Positions 1 through 8,245 of a stretch of 64,000 nt of DNA are shown here, piece by piece; position 1 is the first letter of the stretch, and every line of letters begins with the position of its first letter. Both the position numbers and the translations under genes were made by a program. The stretch is from Caldilineaceae bacterium (lineage in GTDB: Bacteria; Chloroflexota; Anaerolineae; Caldilineales; Caldilineaceae): NCBI GenBank assembly GCA_020846635.1, contig JADLDO010000014.1, forward strand, positions 159,793 through 223,792, given 5' to 3'. The notes under the pieces are model-generated. The model was not told the DNA's origin. It searched no databases and was given only the letters and a program-made list of their open reading frames with translations.

Positions 1-105
1 GATGGTAAAAGAGACGCCATCCACCGCGCGCACCTCACCATCCATCGTATCAAAATAGGTCTGCAGCTCCTGAATTTGGAGCAGAAATGAATCTTCAGTT
101 GCCAT
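1..105 (-). CDS. ABC transporter ATPase, Opp/Dpp type, N-terminal fragment
   Basis: The minus strand opens with ATG at 105 and stays open to the window edge, giving 35 residues. They read MATEDSFLLQIQELQTYF and then, after two residues, DGEVRAVDGVSFTI. This is the usual start of DppD/OppD-type nucleotide-binding subunits, which power peptide and sugar uptake from the cytoplasmic face. The Walker A motif should lie just beyond the edge. It is the last visible gene of the lipoprotein-permease-permease set and starts 62 bp after the DppC-type permease. It is the only ATPase for any Dpp-type transporter in the window. The assignment rests on a short stretch but the context is strong. Confidence 0.75.
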   Translation of the reverse strand, partial: MATEDSFLLQIQELQTYFDTMDGEVRAVDGVSFTI

Positions 106-167
106 TCAAAGCTCTGTTCATTTGGATTTCCACAACAGGGTTCCTATGCCTTCCACACAGCCACGCC

Positions 168-1370
168 TTAGCGCGTGTAGGGATCAGACGCATCACGCAG
201 GCCATCGCCCAGGAAGTTAAAGGCAAGAATGGCAGCCACGATGAAGATAACAGGCGTGAAAACCCAGGGATAGATAGCAATCGATTGGATATCCTGTACC
301 TCTTGCAGCAGCACACCCCAACTGGTAATGGGGGGCTGTAACCCCAGACCGAGAAAACTCAGCGCCGTCTCAGCCAGGATCATCGAGGGCATTGAAAGCG
401 TGGAGACCACAATCACATGGCCGATACACGCCGGGATCAGGTGTTTAAAAATGATGCGTGAATTGCTTGCACCCATCAGCTTGGCCGCGGTGATGTAATC
501 GTCGGTGCGCAGCGACAATACTTTGCCGCGCAACTGGCGCGCAAGCCACGTCCAACCAATCAGCGACAGAATAATGGTCACCGCAAAATAGGTCCACATC
601 GGCGGCCACGTCACCGGCACAGCAGCAGAAAGCGCCATCCACAAGGGGATGGACGGGAAAGAACGAATCAACTCAATCGAACGCTGGATCAAATCATCGA
701 TCCAGCCGCCGAAATATCCAGAGACAACACCCAGGATCGTGCCAAAGGTCAGGCTCATAAAGACGCCAACCAAGCCGATGGTCAGAGAAATTTGGCTGCC
801 GATCAAAATACGCGTCAACATATCTCGACCCTGACGATCAGTTCCCAACAAATTGATCGCCCCGCCATCGCTTTGAAAGAGATGGACATCGGCATCAATC
901 AGTCCAAACAACTTATACGGTTCACCCTTCGCAAAGAAACGCACAGGGTATTTTTCATCTACTTCTGCAATATAGGTACGCCGGAAGCTGACCGGATCCA
1001 TCTCACTCCCGACCCCATAGACATAGGGGCCAAAAGTGCCATTGTCAAAGAAATGGATCGGCTGCGGCGGCAAATAGATGCGGTCCCGAAAGCGTGTGGA
1101 GAGGGTATAGGGTGCAATGAAGTTGGCAAAGAGCGCAACCACATAAAACAGAAGCACGACAATACCACCCACCAGGGCAGCGCGGTTGCGGATGAATTTG
1201 CGCCACATGAGCTGCGATTGCGACAAGGCATAGCGCGACTCATCCTCGCGCACGGCAATCTGCCCACCCGCACGCATGACAGCAGCGGCTTCTTCCGCTT
1301 CCAGTACATGCCGCCGGTCAAGGTCGCGATAAAGTTCAAAGAGCTTTTCAGATTGAAGTGAGGAACTCAT
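168..1370 (-). CDS. ABC transporter permease, DppC/OppC type
   Basis: An inner-membrane permease of 400 residues. A first membrane segment lies near residues 60-85, and the BPD_transp_1 domain with five more segments fills the C-terminal half. The EAA-type loop that contacts the ATPase reads TAAKLMGASNSRIIFKHLIP. The family is usually near 300 residues. The extra length is an N-terminal cytoplasmic tail of about 55 residues and an enlarged external loop (about residues 90-170) before the conserved LLGTDRQGRD. The start codon overlaps the stop of the upstream DppB-type gene by 4 bp (ATGA), so the two are translationally coupled. The substrate is not readable from sequence; neighbouring enzymes suggest a sugar acid or glycoside. 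Confidence 0.9.
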   Translation of the reverse strand: MSSSLQSEKLFELYRDLDRRHVLEAEEAAAVMRAGGQIAVREDESRYALSQSQLMWRKFIRNRAALVGGIVVLLFYVVALFANFIAPYTLSTRFRDRIYLPPQPIHFFDNGTFGPYVYGVGSEMDPVSFRRTYIAEVDEKYPVRFFAKGEPYKLFGLIDADVHLFQSDGGAINLLGTDRQGRDMLTRILIGSQISLTIGLVGVFMSLTFGTILGVVSGYFGGWIDDLIQRSIELIRSFPSIPLWMALSAAVPVTWPPMWTYFAVTIILSLIGWTWLARQLRGKVLSLRTDDYITAAKLMGASNSRIIFKHLIPACIGHVIVVSTLSMPSMILAETALSFLGLGLQPPITSWGVLLQEVQDIQSIAIYPWVFTPVIFIVAAILAFNFLGDGLRDASDPYTR

Positions 1371-2350
1371 TGGTATGCAATCCTGGGGTCAACTGCCGCC
1401 AACAAAACGTCAGCAATAAGGTTAGCCACCATCAAAATGAGCGTCATAAAGAGAAGAAAGGTCCCTGCCAGATACATATCTTGCGTCTGTAATGCCCGCA
1501 AAAAGAGAGGCCCCGTCGTCGGCAAAGACATCACAATGCCGACCAGTGCCGATTCAGAAATAATCTTGGGAATCTCCAACGCCAACACACTGATCAGGGG
1601 ATTAATCGCCACGCGCACACCATATCGCATCACGACATCGCGCTCTCTCAAGCCCTTTGCGCGTGCGGTGGTGATGTACTGCTGCCCCATCACATCGAGC
1701 AGGCTGCTGCGCATAATACGCTGCAACTGTGCCGTACTCGCCAACCCCAAAATGATCGCCGGCGGCCAGAGATGATTCCAATAGCTCCAGATCTTTTCCC
1801 AGGAAAGGGGCGCGTTACGCAGCTCCGTCGCAATCACACCGCCCACGTCAATACGCAGCACGATGGCACCGACAAAGAGCCATACGAGCGCGAGCAAGAA
1901 CCCAGGCAATGACAACCCTAGAAAGCCAAAGAAGGAGAGCGCATTGTCACCAAACGAATATTGATGGGTGGCGGAATAAATACCCACCGGAATCGCATAG
2001 CTAATCGTAATCAGCAGCGAGAGTGTTCCCAAAAGAATTGTATAGTTCAGGCGGTCACGCACCAAAGGCCACACAGGGCTGTTCCACTCCAGCGACCAGC
2101 CGAAATCACCTTCAGGGAAGCCTTGAATCCACTTGAGATACTGGACATGAATGGGCTGATCCAGTCCATAGCGCAGCCGCAAAATGTCATAGGTCCGTGC
2201 ATCACCACCGCCACCCGTTTCGGCAACCATCGCTTGCAGACTGGTAAAGTAGTCACCCGGAGGCAACTGGATGATCACAAACGTAATGATCGACACCAGA
2301 AAGAGCAGAGGAATCATGGCGATCAGACGGCGGAGAATATAAGCTAACAA
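1367..2350 (-). CDS. ABC transporter permease, DppB/OppB type
   Basis: A 327-residue inner-membrane permease with the DppB signature: MLAYILRRLIAMIPLLFLVS at the N-terminus, an external loop with LRLRYGLDQPIHVQYLKWIQ, and a C-terminal ITTARAKGLRERDVVMRYGV EAA loop followed by VDPRIAYQ. The reading frame begins with TTG at 2350; a GGAG sequence 5 nt upstream supports this start. It lies 83 bp downstream of the binding-protein gene, with a hairpin between them, and overlaps the DppC-type gene. It pairs with that protein to form the membrane channel. Confidence 0.9.
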   Translation of the reverse strand: MLAYILRRLIAMIPLLFLVSIITFVIIQLPPGDYFTSLQAMVAETGGGGDARTYDILRLRYGLDQPIHVQYLKWIQGFPEGDFGWSLEWNSPVWPLVRDRLNYTILLGTLSLLITISYAIPVGIYSATHQYSFGDNALSFFGFLGLSLPGFLLALVWLFVGAIVLRIDVGGVIATELRNAPLSWEKIWSYWNHLWPPAIILGLASTAQLQRIMRSSLLDVMGQQYITTARAKGLRERDVVMRYGVRVAINPLISVLALEIPKIISESALVGIVMSLPTTGPLFLRALQTQDMYLAGTFLLFMTLILMVANLIADVLLAAVDPRIAYQ

Positions 2351-2382
2351 AGGCGCTCCTTTCGCGCTCGGATTGCGGTATT

Positions 2383-2423
2383 ACTGTGGGCGGCAGCAGA
2401 TGTGCTGTGCTGCCACCCACAGT
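2383..2423 (-). repeat. Hairpin in the SBP-permease junction
   Basis: Inverted arms ACTGTGGG (2383-2390) and CCCACAGT (2416-2423) continue inward, past one mismatch, as GGCAGCA and TGCTGCC around a 9-nt loop. There is no T-run, so this looks like an mRNA-stabilising or partially attenuating stem between the lipoprotein and the permease genes rather than a full terminator. The same arrangement, with unrelated sequence, recurs at the other three SBP-permease junctions. Confidence 0.6.
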
Positions 2424-2433
2424 CTACGAGCCT

Positions 2434-4464
2434 CTATTCCTCGTCACCAAAATAGTAGTGACTTGGGTCTTGCGTGCCGGGAGCCATAATGATCCAGTCG
2501 CCGACAAAGCTCTGGTCCATAATGACGTTGTGGAAGTTGTTCTTGGCAATCACAAGCGCCGGTGACATGCCAACCGTTGGGATAACAAAGAGCTGTTCGG
2601 TGGCAAGCCGGACGATCTGCTTGCCGATCTCCACCTGTTGTGCAGAATCAACCGTTGTGCGGTATTGATCGTACAGGTCCATCACCTCTTTGAAGTACGC
2701 CGGGGGTTCTTCACCGTCTGTGCCACCACTCTTATACCAAATGCCAAAAGAGGGTGCCATCCAGGAGCGTTCGTCAAAGGGGAACTGGTAGACGGGATCG
2801 ACCATCGGCACAAGGCCACGGTCTGTACCCCAGGTCGCGATCATGACCTCATTCGCTATGGCGCGCGGCCAGTAGATGTCACGAGTCATGCTGCGGATGC
2901 TGGTCTTCAGACCAATATCGTTCCAGTTTTCCGCCACCAGCTCGATAACATCCAATGCGGCCCCGGTGTCCTGTGTTTCGATGACCAAGTCGATCACGGT
3001 GCCATCTTCAAAGGTGCGGAAACCGTCTGCCCCTACCGGCAGCCCGATTTCATCCAGCAACGCTTTGGACTGATCAGGATCGAACTCGCCATAGAGATTC
3101 ACGATATCCTCTTGGAAGTAGGGCGAGGCATCGACCACGGTCGTGGTGCGCGGGGTGCCTTGTCCCAAGTAGGCAATCTCGTTAATCAGATCACGGTCAA
3201 TCGCATGGGAGAGTGCAACGCGGAAGTCCACATTCTGGAAAAGCTCGCGGTAGACCGGGTCAGAATAGCTCTGGTTGGGCATAAAGCTCAGATTCGAAGC
3301 GGATGCACTCGACCACAGCCCCACACGGTAATCACCCGCTTCCGCATTCTCCTGGAAGACGGTGATCTTGGAGAAGTCCATGCCGCGAGACTGCATGTCA
3401 ATGTCGCCTGCCAGCGCCATGAGGTTGATCGCCTCGTTGTCGGCAACAAGCTCAAAGTGTACTTGGTCGATATACGGCAGTTGTCTGCCCTCAATATCAA
3501 CCTTCCAATAGTAAGGGTTGCGGGTCGCCAGCATCTCGGTGCCACCCGGCTCAAACTCGGTGATGACCCATGGCATCATCACGGGGCGTTCGGTGTTGAA
3601 GTCGTTTGCCATATCTTCAAACATGGCATAGTCGGTATATTCATCGTTGTACTTGGGGTGGAACTGCTCCAAGTAATGGCGCGGGGCAAAGAAGCCAAAG
3701 CGTTCAAAAGCCAGCGGCCATTGGTTGCCATGAAACGCGAGCCCAACCGTTTCCGCTAAACCATTCGGGCCGGCAAATTTCAGCTTGATCGTCACATCAT
3801 CAATGACTTCCAGCGTCATCGGTTCGCCATTGACCACCCACTCCGCATGGGGAGTCGGCGTGATATTGGTGTCTAGCTCAATATCTTCCCACCAAAAGAC
3901 GATGTCATCCGTCGTAAAGGGCGCGCCATCCGACCACTTCAAGCCCTCGCGCAGCACCAATGTCAATTCAGTGCCATCCTCGTTGAACGACCATTCTTTG
4001 GCAAGTCCGGGCTGCACAGGATCGCTTGGGTTACGCGGCCAGCGCAGTATCGGGTCATAGTTGATACGCCCATAGGCATGGAAATCGGCGATTCCCTTGA
4101 AGGCACGTCGCCAAGTGCCACCATACTGACCGACAGACTCAATCGGCTCCACGACCAGCGGCTCGGCGGGCAGTCGTTCCTCAAGAGGCGGCAGCTCGCC
4201 GGCAGCGACCATAGCCGCCAACATGGGAGCCTCTTTCGCATCAGCATCAGCCGGTGCTTCCGCCGCTGCTTCCTCTGCCGCGGGTTCGGTCGCCTCTGCT
4301 TCGGCTTCCTCGGCATCAGCCGGTGCTTCCGCAGCGGGAGCCTCGACATCGGGTGCTTCAGGCGTTACGTCTGGCAGTGTCGGGCGAGCACCACATGCGG
4401 CTACCAAAAGTAGCGTGAGCAGCAGCGCAAGCGCAGTCGCCAGATGGCGTGCAGGCTTGGTCAT
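2434..4464 (-). CDS. ABC transporter substrate-binding lipoprotein, family 5
   Basis: Extracytoplasmic binding protein of 676 residues, long for SBP_bac_5 (usually 500-600). The signal peptide ends in lipobox LVAAC, so Cys24 is the lipidated residue. A low-complexity Ala/Glu/Pro linker spans about residues 25-80. The binding domain follows, with FKGIADFHAYG, LREGLKWSDGAPFTTDDIVF and a C-terminal IVRLATEQLFVIPTVG. The start has AGGAGG 6 nt upstream. It is first in a lipoprotein-DppB-DppC-ATPase operon and directly follows an enolase-superfamily gene, which suggests a carbohydrate-derived ligand although the family is named for peptides. A consensus promoter lies at 4623-4651. Confidence 0.92.
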   Translation of the reverse strand: MTKPARHLATALALLLTLLLVAACGARPTLPDVTPEAPDVEAPAAEAPADAEEAEAEATEPAAEEAAAEAPADADAKEAPMLAAMVAAGELPPLEERLPAEPLVVEPIESVGQYGGTWRRAFKGIADFHAYGRINYDPILRWPRNPSDPVQPGLAKEWSFNEDGTELTLVLREGLKWSDGAPFTTDDIVFWWEDIELDTNITPTPHAEWVVNGEPMTLEVIDDVTIKLKFAGPNGLAETVGLAFHGNQWPLAFERFGFFAPRHYLEQFHPKYNDEYTDYAMFEDMANDFNTERPVMMPWVITEFEPGGTEMLATRNPYYWKVDIEGRQLPYIDQVHFELVADNEAINLMALAGDIDMQSRGMDFSKITVFQENAEAGDYRVGLWSSASASNLSFMPNQSYSDPVYRELFQNVDFRVALSHAIDRDLINEIAYLGQGTPRTTTVVDASPYFQEDIVNLYGEFDPDQSKALLDEIGLPVGADGFRTFEDGTVIDLVIETQDTGAALDVIELVAENWNDIGLKTSIRSMTRDIYWPRAIANEVMIATWGTDRGLVPMVDPVYQFPFDERSWMAPSFGIWYKSGGTDGEEPPAYFKEVMDLYDQYRTTVDSAQQVEIGKQIVRLATEQLFVIPTVGMSPALVIAKNNFHNVIMDQSFVGDWIIMAPGTQDPSHYYFGDEE

Positions 4465-4506
4465 TGATTCCTCCTAGGTGGTCTATGCGATTGTGTGATA
4501 TACGGT

Positions 4507-4543
4507 TGTGTGAGTAAAAACCAATGTGTGAGTAAAACCAATG
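4507..4543. repeat. Tandem 19-20 bp direct repeat upstream of binding-protein gene
   Basis: Two near-identical units, TGTGTGAGTAAAAACCAATG (4507-4526) and TGTGTGAGTAAAACCAATG (4525-4543), overlap by 2 bp, with a partial third copy of the TTGTGTGA core near 4490. They sit in the 5' leader of the lipoprotein mRNA, between its promoter and start codon. A separate palindrome GATGAA-5 nt-TTCATC lies immediately next to them at 4544-4560. Both look like protein-binding sites; no regulator is identifiable. Confidence 0.45.
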
Positions 4544-4622
4544 GATGAAGTACGTTCATCGTTGCCCGGCTTTATACAACCTGGTAGGGAGTTTGCCGGG
4601 CGGACGATAGAATCGTGGGCTA

Positions 4623-4651
4623 ACTCTACTAAACGTTTTACATCCTGTCAA
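4623..4651 (-). promoter_or_regulatory. Promoter with LacI-type operator for the binding-protein operon
   Basis: On the minus strand, -35 TTGACA (4646-4651) and -10 TAGAGT (4623-4628) are separated by 17 bp. The spacer contains GTAAAACGTTTAG (4629-4641), close to the AAACGTTT-centred operators of LacI-family sugar repressors. A second related sequence, CTAAGCGTTTGAC (4647-4659), overlaps the -35. The predicted start leaves a leader of about 150 nt. No LacI-family gene lies in the window. Confidence 0.65.
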
Positions 4652-4686
4652 ACGCTTAGATTTGGAATGGCAAAGAGATGAGTGGA

Positions 4687-5844
4687 TCAACTCTTGATCC
4701 GGTTTTCCTCGATATATTCCCAATTGATCTCATAGCCCATTCCTGGGGCTTGGGGCAGGTGGACATAGCCCTCGGCATCCATCGCATCGCCCAACGAATG
4801 CAAATAGGGTGGCGGCGTCTCGTAGTCCATGCCCGGAGCCAACAACCCGCGCTCGTAATATTCGCACACATCTTCGCTGGTGGAGCCGAGGACTTGTAAA
4901 TTGGCAAAGCCACTCATATGCACCTCGCACCTCACCCCAAATGCTTCGGCAATCGCCGCCATCTTCTTCTGCCCCGTAATGCCACCGCGCAGCACATCCA
5001 TGCGTGTCATATCCGACGCACCCCGCCGGATCCATTCGGCACGTGTATAGATGCTGCCCGCGGCAATCTCCGGCGACAGGATCGGAATCTCCAACTCGCG
5101 ACAGAGCTTCTCATAGGTCGCCACCCGGTATTCAGGCATGGGATGCTCATACCAATAGAAATTGAGCTTCTCCAACTCGCGCCCCACGCGGAAGGCTTCC
5201 TCATAGGTACGATAGGTCCCCCACGGATCAAAGCTCAACACCATATCATCGCCCACTGCCTCACGCACCAAGTGACAGAGTTCAATATCTTGCACAATGT
5301 GCGAAGGGCGGCCTGGGTCCGGCTGCTTCTTCACCGGGTCCCAGAAATAGTAAGGATGGATTTTATAGTGCGTATACCCCTGTTGCTTGCAATCCAAAGC
5401 GTGCTGGGCATAATCTTCAGGCGACCCCATGTTGGGATAGGTGCTGGCATACGCCTTCACCTTGTCACGACAGCCTCCTAGCAGCTTATACAGAGGCAGC
5501 CCAAAATGGCGCGCTTGCAGATCCCAAAGCGCCATATCAATCACGCTGATCAAATTTTCTTCCACGTTGGCGACCCACAGCCAATGCCAGAATTTTTCAC
5601 GGTCAAATGGATCATGTCCGAGCAGCAACTGCTTCAGACGCCCTTGCAAGGTCGCACGCTGATCCGGGGTAAGGCCATCCGCGTCGCCATGACCATGCCC
5701 GCCAAAGTAATATCCCTCTGCGCCCTCGTCACTGATGATCTTGGTCAACGTCTGAACGGCTTCAACTTCAGGCAACACTTCACCAGCCCTGAAGCCTTGT
5801 CGTTTGACGCGGAACGGGATGACTTGCAAATCAACGATCTTCAT
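4687..5844 (-). CDS. Enolase-superfamily (mandelate racemase/muconate lactonizing-like) enzyme, probable sugar-acid dehydratase
   Basis: A 385-residue cytoplasmic barrel enzyme. Metal ligands of the superfamily are visible as Asp206 (LSFDPWG), Glu233 (YEHPMPE) and Glu259 (LSPEIAAG). The general base pair is Lys161 with His163 (YKIHPYY, where many relatives have KxK) and the Asp283/His309 dyad (RMDVLRGG, CEVHMSG). This is the mandelate-racemase-like layout common in sugar-acid dehydratases. A good ribosome-binding site (AGAGGAG) precedes the ATG. It lies between a DapA-like aldolase and a transporter, so dehydration of an aldonate followed by retro-aldol cleavage is a reasonable inference. The substrate cannot be named. 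Confidence 0.88.
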   Translation of the reverse strand: MKIVDLQVIPFRVKRQGFRAGEVLPEVEAVQTLTKIISDEGAEGYYFGGHGHGDADGLTPDQRATLQGRLKQLLLGHDPFDREKFWHWLWVANVEENLISVIDMALWDLQARHFGLPLYKLLGGCRDKVKAYASTYPNMGSPEDYAQHALDCKQQGYTHYKIHPYYFWDPVKKQPDPGRPSHIVQDIELCHLVREAVGDDMVLSFDPWGTYRTYEEAFRVGRELEKLNFYWYEHPMPEYRVATYEKLCRELEIPILSPEIAAGSIYTRAEWIRRGASDMTRMDVLRGGITGQKKMAAIAEAFGVRCEVHMSGFANLQVLGSTSEDVCEYYERGLLAPGMDYETPPPYLHSLGDAMDAEGYVHLPQAPGMGYEINWEYIEENRIKS

Positions 5845-5915
5845 GCCAAACTCCTCTAATTCTGGGGATCTGTCACTTGGGATTACACTGCAAAAGTAAG
5901 TATGTTGGCGTTAAT

Positions 5916-5944
5916 CCTCCTGAAAGCTTGAAGCTTCCAGGAGG
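5916..5944 (-). terminator. Palindromic hairpin after the DapA-like gene
   Basis: Arms CCTCCTG (5916-5922) and CAGGAGG (5938-5944) close an inner AAGC/GCTT pairing. It lies about 30 bp after the stop of the DapA-like gene and upstream of the enolase gene. No convincing T-run follows on the minus strand. The sequence is a diverged member of the CCTCCCGGAAGC palindromes seen at 15421, 30176 and 48346. Confidence 0.4.
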
Positions 5945-5976
5945 GTGGTGACGATAGGATGATGGGTAGCGGGCTG

Positions 5977-6888
5977 CTAGAGGCTGCCCACTGGATAAAG
6001 CTCGCCGATCAAATCCTGCAACTCGCGCTGGGTCAAGTCGTCAATGGCAGGCGCAGGGCTGCGTACTTTGGCAGTGGCAATGATCCCGCGCCGGCGCAGC
6101 AATTCCTTATGCACATGATAGAAGATACCCGCTCCCTGGCTGGCGATGCGGTTCATAGGCGCGATCACCTGGTCAAAAACGGCGCGCGCCGTCACTTCAT
6201 CTCCACTCTGCACCAACTTCCATACCTGTACAAACGCCTCCGGCTGCGAGCAAAAAGGCATGGTTCCCATCGAGCCGCGGCGCATCTCCTCGATAAAGTA
6301 GCCGCCGCCAGCCCCACCAAAAACCGTCAACTGATCGCCCGCCTCCGCCACCATCGCCGCAACCTTATTGGTGATGGGTACGGTCTCTACCTTGATATAA
6401 CGCACCCACTCACAGGACTCCGCAATTTGCCGCGCCAGCGATGCACTGATCGGCGCGCTTGGCACATCCTGCAAGAAGATGGGAATTTTCACGGCATCAG
6501 AGATCGCACGATAATATTCCAGCACCTCAGCAGGGCCGGCAGGCATAAAGGCAGGCGGAATCACCATCAACGCGTCTGCCCCCAATGCTTCGGCGCGGCA
6601 ACTATACTGCACAGCCAAATTAGTGCCAGGAGCGCCGGTGTTGATGACCACAGGCACACGCTGGCGCACCTGGCTCACCACAATCTCCGTTACGACGTCC
6701 CGTTCATGTTCCGAAAGCTTGAAGATTTCGCTGCCCAGTGCCACGCCGAGACCATGCACGCCGGCATCAATGTTAAAGTCAATCAGGCGGCGCAGGCTTT
6801 CTTCGTCAATCCTGCCCTGCTCGTCAAAGGGGGTAACCAGGATAGGAAACACGCCTTGCATGCTTCCTGGACCATTCTCTGAAGTCAT
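5977..6888 (-). CDS. DapA/N-acetylneuraminate lyase family aldolase or dehydratase
   Basis: A 303-residue TIM-barrel enzyme of the class I aldolase family. The Schiff-base lysine is present in YIKVETVP (about residue 166), and GVHGLGVALGSEIFKLS resembles the GGTGE region of DapA in position but not in sequence. The usual YNxP motif, whose Tyr relays protons in DapA, is replaced by LQDVP. Strict dihydrodipicolinate synthase activity is therefore unlikely; a 2-keto-3-deoxy sugar-acid aldolase or related reaction fits the neighbouring dehydratase better. The ATG at 6888 is preferred over an in-frame TTG one codon earlier because GGAG lies 8 nt upstream of it. Confidence 0.85.
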   Translation of the reverse strand: MTSENGPGSMQGVFPILVTPFDEQGRIDEESLRRLIDFNIDAGVHGLGVALGSEIFKLSEHERDVVTEIVVSQVRQRVPVVINTGAPGTNLAVQYSCRAEALGADALMVIPPAFMPAGPAEVLEYYRAISDAVKIPIFLQDVPSAPISASLARQIAESCEWVRYIKVETVPITNKVAAMVAEAGDQLTVFGGAGGGYFIEEMRRGSMGTMPFCSQPEAFVQVWKLVQSGDEVTARAVFDQVIAPMNRIASQGAGIFYHVHKELLRRRGIIATAKVRSPAPAIDDLTQRELQDLIGELYPVGSL

Positions 6889-6986
6889 CAATTTCGCTCC
6901 AATCTCGGCGTAAAGCTTGTATATTCTTGGAAGTGGGGTAGATTTTGGATAGAAGCCGGTTGCCTGGCTCGGGCAACAACTTGGGG

Positions 6987-8009
6987 TTATGTCAGTTGAA
7001 TCACCTGATTGCTTGCTGCCGATTCATATGCACTGTATACCAAGCGCATGGTCTTTAGATTATCTTCGCCGCTCGTCTCCGCGGGCCTGCCCGTCTGGAG
7101 TGACTGGAGAAGATGGGCGTTGCAGGGGACAATACTGGCGTGTGCCACGGCATAGCGTGGATCAGCCCATGCATACGTAGGAGGTGCATGGCGCTCGGCA
7201 GTGGTTCCTGCTGCCGTCGTCACCCGCAGCCACAAATCTGGAGCCAATTCAATCGTTCCCTTGCTCCCCTCAACTAAGATCAGCGTTTCTGGAAAGCACT
7301 GCCGCTCGACATTGGACGAATAGCTGATGTCACAGGAGCAGATCAGATCGCCAATGCGCAGCATCGCTGAAGCCACATCTTCCCCTTTAATATCCGGGCG
7401 CGTGCGATAGGTCTGTGCATAGATACTTTGCGGCTCACCAAAGAAAAAGCGCGCCAAATCAAAGAGATGGCTGCCCACATCGGTAAAGGCAAATCTCTCA
7501 AGCTCCTTAAGAAAAGGCTGATTTTCGAAGATCGCCGGCAAGCCATGAATAAATTGGATGCGAGCGCGGAAAGGATGGCCAATGATACCCGAGTCAAGAA
7601 CCTCTTTCAAGGCGCGCATCGGCGTCTGCCAGCGGAAGTTTTCGTGAATCATAAAGGTCACACCCGCCGCGCGGCACGCTGCCACCATCGCCTGGCAGGT
7701 GGCATAATCACCCGCCATCGGCTTCTGGCAAATGACAGGCACCTTGTACTTTGCCGCAAGCTGGACCAACGGCGCGTGGGCGGGAACTTCGGTGATGATA
7801 TCAACAAAATCCAGCTTTTCACGGCGAAAGAGTTCCTCTGCATCCCCATAGACACGCGGCACATGATACTTGGCCGCCGCTGCCTCGGCTTTGGCAACCG
7901 TACGATTGTAGAGCGCCACCAACTCCACACCACCTACCTCAAACCAGGCAGGGATCTGAAAATTCGACCAAAACCCAGTCCCTAACACGGCAAACTTCAA
8001 ATCGGACAT
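6987..8009 (-). CDS. Gfo/Idh/MocA family NAD(P)-dependent oxidoreductase
   Basis: A 340-residue two-domain dehydrogenase. The Rossmann domain begins LKFAVLGTGFWSNFQIPAW. The EKP motif is CQKPMAG: Lys is kept and Glu is replaced by Gln. The C-terminal domain has FTDVGSHLFDLARFFFGEP with the conserved His. A good ribosome-binding site (GGGGAGCAGG) precedes the ATG. It is the first gene of the block that continues through the aldolase and dehydratase to the transporter, so it probably oxidises the imported sugar at the start of the pathway. A promoter lies at 8141-8170. Confidence 0.88.
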   Translation of the reverse strand: MSDLKFAVLGTGFWSNFQIPAWFEVGGVELVALYNRTVAKAEAAAAKYHVPRVYGDAEELFRREKLDFVDIITEVPAHAPLVQLAAKYKVPVICQKPMAGDYATCQAMVAACRAAGVTFMIHENFRWQTPMRALKEVLDSGIIGHPFRARIQFIHGLPAIFENQPFLKELERFAFTDVGSHLFDLARFFFGEPQSIYAQTYRTRPDIKGEDVASAMLRIGDLICSCDISYSSNVERQCFPETLILVEGSKGTIELAPDLWLRVTTAAGTTAERHAPPTYAWADPRYAVAHASIVPCNAHLLQSLQTGRPAETSGEDNLKTMRLVYSAYESAASNQVIQLT

Positions 8010-8119
8010 TACCTGCTCCCCTATAATTCGCGTTTTGTACCTCTCATCTTTTTCTGCGTCATTTTGCTCTCCTCCTGCTGGTTTCGATGGAGATATCGAA
8101 CCTTAGTGTCCTCTCTGCG

Positions 8120-8170
8120 CCAACAGCCTACCATGCCAACAGTCTACCATGTAGTAAATTCCAGGGTCAA
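8120..8170 (-). promoter_or_regulatory. Promoter overlapped by a tandem 16-bp repeat
   Basis: The minus strand shows -35 TTGACC (8165-8170), an 18-bp spacer and -10 TAGACT (8141-8146), reading toward the Gfo/Idh gene at 8009. Two tandem copies of CCAACAGYCTACCATG (8120-8135 and 8136-8151, one mismatch) cover the -10 and the predicted start. This placement suits a repressor. The leader would be about 125 nt. The rest of 8010-8245 shows no gene. Confidence 0.5.
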
Positions 8171-8245
8171 TGCAATCCACCTTCTGCCTTACCGAGATAC
8201 CTGATAAGTCCACTGACAAAGGGATGAAGATCGCCCTGTATCACC

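Noticed and set aside
2638..3759. 373-codon plus-strand frame opposite the binding-protein gene
   Set aside because: Antisense to a clear lipoprotein with intact motifs; composition not protein-like.
5977..6888. Assignment as dapA (lysine biosynthesis)
   Set aside because: The YNxP motif with its catalytic Tyr is replaced by QDVP and the neighbours are catabolic.
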